Shown: positions 5,165 to 8,273 of the stretch, in pieces
Position numbering within the stretch: position 1 is the first letter of the stretch
How the letters are laid out: every line of letters begins with the position of its first letter
Source: UBA2137 sp037968575
Lineage (GTDB): Bacteria; Pseudomonadota; Alphaproteobacteria; Micavibrionales; Micavibrionaceae
DNA length: 8,273 bases
Direction of reading: 5' to 3'
Assembly: GCA_037968575.1 (NCBI GenBank)
Contig: JBBKVR010000055.1
Location: 1-8,273 of the forward strand
Notes under the pieces: generated by a model
The model's database searches: none
Told to the model about the DNA's origin: nothing
The model's input: the letters and a program-made list of their open reading frames with translations, nothing else
Program-made: the position numbers and the translations under genes

Positions 5165-5800
5165 TTATAACAATTTTTTGAGGAAACTTTGTCCTAATTC
5201 GAGACATTTTTGATCTATGCCATGTTGGAGAAAAGGAATCAAATTTTGTGTTACAGCGAAGCCTGCTCTTTGCAAACTATTGGTCGCCATGACAGTTGCC
5301 TGAACTGGAACTACGGGATCATTTTCACCATGCACAAGAAGAACGGGAAAATCCTGATATTCAGCATTGTCTGACGGCTCATCAACTAGTGCCCCACTGT
5401 AACCAACAACACCCGCCAACTTCTCTGGCATCCGCAACGCAGTATATAGAGACATCATTGTACCTTGTGAAAATCCGCAGAGGATAATTTTCTTATCTTC
5501 CAAATTATACTTCTCAGTTATTTCACTGATAAACTTCTCTAGTTCAGGATAAACAGCTTTTGCCCCTGCTTTCATAGACTCAGGCGTGTACTCAGAAAGC
5601 GAGAACCATTGAAAGCCTCCACCGCCCATTTCGCATAGGTTTGGGGCATCAGGCGCAACGAACAATGTTGAGGGAAAAGATGGCGCCCAGACATTGGCTA
5701 AATCCAATAAATCAGCACCGTTCGCACCATAGCCGTGCAAAAGAATAACAGCCGTTTCGATTTCAGCATCACCATGCTGATGCGTTTTATAATTTAGCAC
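5165..5800 (-). CDS. Carboxylesterase/phospholipase-like alpha/beta hydrolase (YpfH/Est type)
   Basis: A 211-aa cytoplasmic serine hydrolase of the phospholipase/carboxylesterase family (Abhydrolase_2). The oxyanion-hole region is LLHGYGANGADL (20-31). The nucleophile is Ser111 in GFSQG (109-113), the acid is Asp161 in HGENDPVVP (157-165), and the base is His193 in QHGID (192-196). APDAPN (49-54) and GFQWFSL (62-68) are also typical. The length matches the family and no signal peptide is seen. These enzymes hydrolyse short-chain esters and sometimes lysophospholipids or acyl-protein thioesters; the natural substrate is unknown. The start is GTG at 5800 with AAGGAG about 10 nt upstream. It is divergent from the Xre regulator, with its own promoter at 5838-5866, and monocistronic if the weak hairpin at 5097-5123 is used. 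Confidence 0.93.
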   Translation of the reverse strand: MLNYKTHQHGDAEIETAVILLHGYGANGADLLDLANVWAPSFPSTLFVAPDAPNLCEMGGGGFQWFSLSEYTPESMKAGAKAVYPELEKFISEITEKYNLEDKKIILCGFSQGTMMSLYTALRMPEKLAGVVGYSGALVDEPSDNAEYQDFPVLLVHGENDPVVPVQATVMATNSLQRAGFAVTQNLIPFLQHGIDQKCLELGQSFLKKLL

Positions 5801-5837
5801 TTTTCAAATTCTCCTTAACAAAACTTAATTTTATGCG

Positions 5838-5866
5838 ACAATAAAGCCATCCCAATGGTTACTCAA
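5838..5866 (-). promoter_or_regulatory. Probable sigma-70-type promoter for the hydrolase gene
   Basis: On the minus strand TTGAGT (5866-5861) and TATTGT (5843-5838) are separated by 17 nt, giving a start near 5831 and a leader of about 30 nt before the GTG. The -10 is an imperfect match. The same 100-nt gap must also contain the divergent promoter of the Xre regulator, so that regulator could affect both genes, but no clear operator palindrome is visible. Confidence 0.5.
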
Positions 5867-5900
5867 CCGATGAGTGGGACTTTTTAAGGAATTGTTGCCC

Positions 5901-6233
5901 ATGGAAAATTTTGATATTACGCATCGCGATGGTAAGCCTTACGTCATGATACCTTTGCATGAATATCGCACAGCTATTCAGAAAGATATCGAAAAGCACG
6001 CACAAAAATATTTCAAACTACAAAAAGAACAAACTGCTGATATCCCGGAAGGTGTTCATCCAGTCAGGTATTTCAGAAAAGAACAAAAATTGACACAAGC
6101 CAAACTAGCTGAAAAGGCAGGTATTTCCCGCAATTACCTGACTGAAATTGAAACAGGCGTTAAAAACGGTTCTGTTTCAGCAATTAAGAAGCTTTCTGAA
6201 GCTTTAGGTGTTTCGTTGGATAAGCTTGTTTAA
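5901..6233 (+). CDS. Xre-family DNA-binding regulator with antitoxin-like N-terminus
   Basis: A 110-aa protein. Residues 54-109 form a Cro/CI-type helix-turn-helix domain; the DNA-reading helices lie in TQAKLAEKAGISRNYLTEIE (65-84), followed by VKNGSVSAIKKLSEALGV. The N-terminus, HRDGKPYVMIPLHEYRTAI (8-26), resembles the DGKPE..v.P.eEY leader found on many Xre-type antitoxins and phage-type regulators. No toxin-sized gene lies beside it: the hydrolase diverges upstream and a histidine kinase follows after 64 nt. It is therefore an orphan regulator. An upstream in-frame GTG at 5874 would add nine residues; the ATG at 5901, preceded by AAGGA about 10 nt upstream, is preferred. It may autoregulate from the divergent intergenic gap and be co-transcribed with the kinase, since no hairpin terminator separates them. 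Confidence 0.9.
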   Translation: MENFDITHRDGKPYVMIPLHEYRTAIQKDIEKHAQKYFKLQKEQTADIPEGVHPVRYFRKEQKLTQAKLAEKAGISRNYLTEIETGVKNGSVSAIKKLSEALGVSLDKLV

Positions 6234-6297
6234 CTTACCTTTTTTTCATGCTGTTATCCTTCTGTTAAACCAATTTTTATAGAATGGGTAAATAAAT

Positions 6298-8273
6298 ATG
6301 ACTAAAAACGAACTCAAAGAATTGGTTACAGAAAAAACCTTAAAGTTTGAACAACTTAAACTGGTTGTTTTAAACTTTAACTCCAACGACTCACGCGTAC
6401 CAATTTCATGTGCTGCAATCGCAGGTATCTTGTGCATATGGTCACCTTGGTGGCAGGCTCTTATTTGGTTTTTATCTGCCACCGTTGTTACACTTCTCGG
6501 CGGTGTATTTAATCGTAAATTTTTAAGCATTAAAGACTACAAAGACGAAAGCTTTAAAAAATGGGTTGGTATCATTGTTGTCCCGCGCCTTGTCTTTGTT
6601 ACAATTTGGACTCTTCTATTTATATTTTTAGATCCTGCACAACCAGCGACTTTCTTTCTTCTATTTATGATGGTCAGCGCCACGATGTCGCAAAATGCTG
6701 CAACAAGTGGTGCTTACCTACCCATGATGTTTGCTGAAATAACACCCAAAGTAATTGGTTGCTTAGCACTTTCTTTGTATTTGGGATATTTCGGAAATAC
6801 TGATGTGAGCTATTTGTATTACGCGGCAACACTCATAACCATTTTTGCCACCTTCTTTGTCATTAAGCTCGGTAAGGATATAAATGCCAGTGCTCTTTTA
6901 CAGCTTCAACAAAGATATGAAATACAACAGGCCAAAGACAAGGCTGAGCACGCCAGTCAAGCAAAATCTACATTTCTAGCAACAATGAGCCATGAGGTGC
7001 GTACACCTTTGAACGGTATTTTGGGAATGGCTGATTTGCTTCGCGGAACATCTCTTGACCCTAAACAATCAGGCTATGTTGACACCATTCGTTACTCTGG
7101 CGATACCCTTCTGACAATGCTTAATGACATTCTTGATTTCTCAAAAATGGAAGCTGGAAAACTAAAAATTGAAAAATTGAACTTTGATCTCAAGCGCCTC
7201 ATTGAAAGCGTTGCTGATATTATGCACTCGCGCGCCAAAGAGAAACGTCTAGATATTAAGATAACAATAGAAAACAACGTTCCTGATTATATTAACAGCG
7301 ATCCGACACGTCTGCGTCAAGTTCTTCTAAACCTTCTAAGTAATGCTATTAAGTTTACCGATGAGGGGCACATTGAGATAAAAGTCGCACGTGGAGTTGG
7401 CCCCGTTGGAAAAACAGCAGAACTGCAATTTAAAGTTATGGATACGGGTGTAGGCATTTCCGAAGATGCCAAAGCTAATTTGTTTACAGAGTTCACCCAG
7501 GCTGATTCCTCCACTTCACGAAAATACGGAGGTACAGGTTTGGGTCTGTCTATCTGTAAGCAAATTGTCTCACTTCTTGATGGGACAATTGGAGTTAACA
7601 GCCAAGAAGGCGCAGGCAGTACGTTCTGGTTTGAAATCCCCGTTGGTGTTGTTAGCAATCACGATTTTGAATTTACCTCTCAAGCAACTGCTCCACGACA
7701 AAACTACGATTCTGCCAAAATTCTACTTGTTGATGACAATGAAATTAATTTGAAGGTTGGGCATGATATTCTTACCAAGTACGGTCATGCAGTAACAAAT
7801 GCACAAAACGGACAAGAAGCTCTTAGTCTTCTCGAACAGAATAATTTCGACATAATTCTTATGGACGTGCAGATGCCTATTATGGACGGGCTGGAAGCTA
7901 CGCGCCTTATTCGTTCCAGAAAAGATGACAAAGCCAATATTCCTATTCTTGCTTTAACAGCAAATTCTCTTAATGGAGAGCATCAACGCTGTATAGCTGC
8001 AGGTATGAGCGGACATGTAAGCAAACCCTTTGACCCCAATCATTTACTTAAAACTATTGATGACCTTGTGGCTGATAAAGCTCAAACCACGAGCAATGAA
8101 TTTGATGCGTCAAAACTCTACAAACTGGAATCCGTATTCGGGCGTGATTACGTTATTGATATGTTACAAACTCATCTGCCAAGTCTTGAGGGTTATATAG
8201 ACAATATTCAAACCGCTAATCAAAACAACGCAACGCAAGACGCTCTTAATAATGCACAAGAGCTTAAAAACGT
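6298..8273 (+). CDS. Membrane-bound hybrid sensor histidine kinase (truncated by right edge)
   Basis: 658 codons are visible without a stop. Residues 35-193 hold about six hydrophobic segments (two in 35-70, then near 87-110, 115-140, 147-165, 172-193) with no sizeable periplasmic domain. The sensor is therefore probably the membrane region itself. A coiled linker (about 195-225) leads to HisKA with His232 in MSHEVRTPLNG. The HATPase domain shows the N-box NLLSNAIKF (Asn349), G1 DTGVGI (382-387) and G2 GGTGLGL (411-417). A receiver follows with Asp479-Asp480, phospho-acceptor Asp523 (LMDVQMP), and Lys576 (SKPF). From about residue 602 (FDASKLYKLESVFG) an Hpt-like helical domain begins. Its expected A-H-x-L-K motif reads AQELKN, with Gln654 in place of His, before the window ends. 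The start ATG has only a weak GGG upstream. The signal and partner regulator are unknown. The phosphorelay would be BarA/ArcB-like if the Hpt were active. Confidence 0.95.
   Translation, partial: MTKNELKELVTEKTLKFEQLKLVVLNFNSNDSRVPISCAAIAGILCIWSPWWQALIWFLSATVVTLLGGVFNRKFLSIKDYKDESFKKWVGIIVVPRLVFVTIWTLLFIFLDPAQPATFFLLFMMVSATMSQNAATSGAYLPMMFAEITPKVIGCLALSLYLGYFGNTDVSYLYYAATLITIFATFFVIKLGKDINASALLQLQQRYEIQQAKDKAEHASQAKSTFLATMSHEVRTPLNGILGMADLLRGTSLDPKQSGYVDTIRYSGDTLLTMLNDILDFSKMEAGKLKIEKLNFDLKRLIESVADIMHSRAKEKRLDIKITIENNVPDYINSDPTRLRQVLLNLLSNAIKFTDEGHIEIKVARGVGPVGKTAELQFKVMDTGVGISEDAKANLFTEFTQADSSTSRKYGGTGLGLSICKQIVSLLDGTIGVNSQEGAGSTFWFEIPVGVVSNHDFEFTSQATAPRQNYDSAKILLVDDNEINLKVGHDILTKYGHAVTNAQNGQEALSLLEQNNFDIILMDVQMPIMDGLEATRLIRSRKDDKANIPILALTANSLNGEHQRCIAAGMSGHVSKPFDPNHLLKTIDDLVADKAQTTSNEFDASKLYKLESVFGRDYVIDMLQTHLPSLEGYIDNIQTANQNNATQDALNNAQELKN

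Noticed and set aside
5847..5885. Hairpin (ACTCA/TGAGT with TCCC/GGGA) followed by TTTTT before the Xre gene
   Set aside because: It resembles a terminator, but no plus-strand gene ends upstream and the pairing is broken by a 7-nt bulge; at most it is a leader structure or operator.
5901..6233. Toxin-antitoxin locus
   Set aside because: The regulator looks antitoxin-like, but neither side has a toxin gene: the divergent neighbour is an esterase and the downstream neighbour a kinase.
6246..7658. Minus-strand frames (94, 61 and 113 codons) opposite the kinase
   Set aside because: The plus frame encodes a continuous histidine kinase with all motifs; the minus frames are shadows.
1..8273. Mobile elements, CRISPR arrays, long direct repeats, att-site duplication
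   Set aside because: None seen by eye on either strand; the tRNA 3' end has no second copy inside the window.

Overview
The window looks like chromosomal DNA of an AT-rich alphaproteobacterium. The evidence is a GGAAC-N17-CGTT promoter, the signature of the alphaproteobacterial general-stress sigma factor EcfG, together with an ExoD-family protein and a DsbB with a CKLC active site. Base composition and codon use look even throughout by eye. There is no insertion sequence, CRISPR array, phage gene or secondary-metabolite cluster. The genus cannot be read from the sequence; lineage is inference.

Left part (1-2051). A possible C-terminal tail of an unknown gene touches the left edge. It is followed on the minus strand by a small P-loop kinase-like protein directly downstream of a tRNA-Leu(CAA) gene. 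The plus strand then carries exoD and dsbB, separated by only 3 nt, a likely two-gene membrane-protein operon.

Middle part (2048-3890). A 39-codon gene for a one-helix membrane protein lies on the minus strand and overlaps the end of dsbB tail-to-tail. Next comes a minus-strand operon of an acidic, membrane-anchored protein and a Pmp3/YqaE-type two-helix proteolipid. It has a near-perfect EcfG promoter upstream and an intrinsic terminator downstream, so it is probably part of the general stress response. Upstream of it sits a membrane-anchored endonuclease/exonuclease/phosphatase-fold protein.

Right-middle part (3863-5866). An HNH endonuclease and a four-helix membrane protein form a second minus-strand operon that ends in a strong terminator. 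It is preceded by an extended -10 promoter and a leader of about 120 nt that can fold. A serine carboxylesterase/phospholipase-like hydrolase follows on the same strand, with its own promoter.

Right part (5901-8273). A small Xre-type regulator with an antitoxin-like N-terminus, but no toxin beside it, is followed 64 nt later by a membrane-bound hybrid sensor histidine kinase. The kinase has HisKA, HATPase and receiver domains and runs off the right edge inside what looks like an Hpt domain. There the residue at the expected phospho-acceptor histidine reads as glutamine.

No obviously new multi-gene defence or biosynthetic system is visible. The best candidates for something undescribed are the EcfG-controlled acidic-protein/Pmp3 pair, the 39-aa membrane protein, the structured leader of the HNH operon, and the degenerate Hpt of the kinase.
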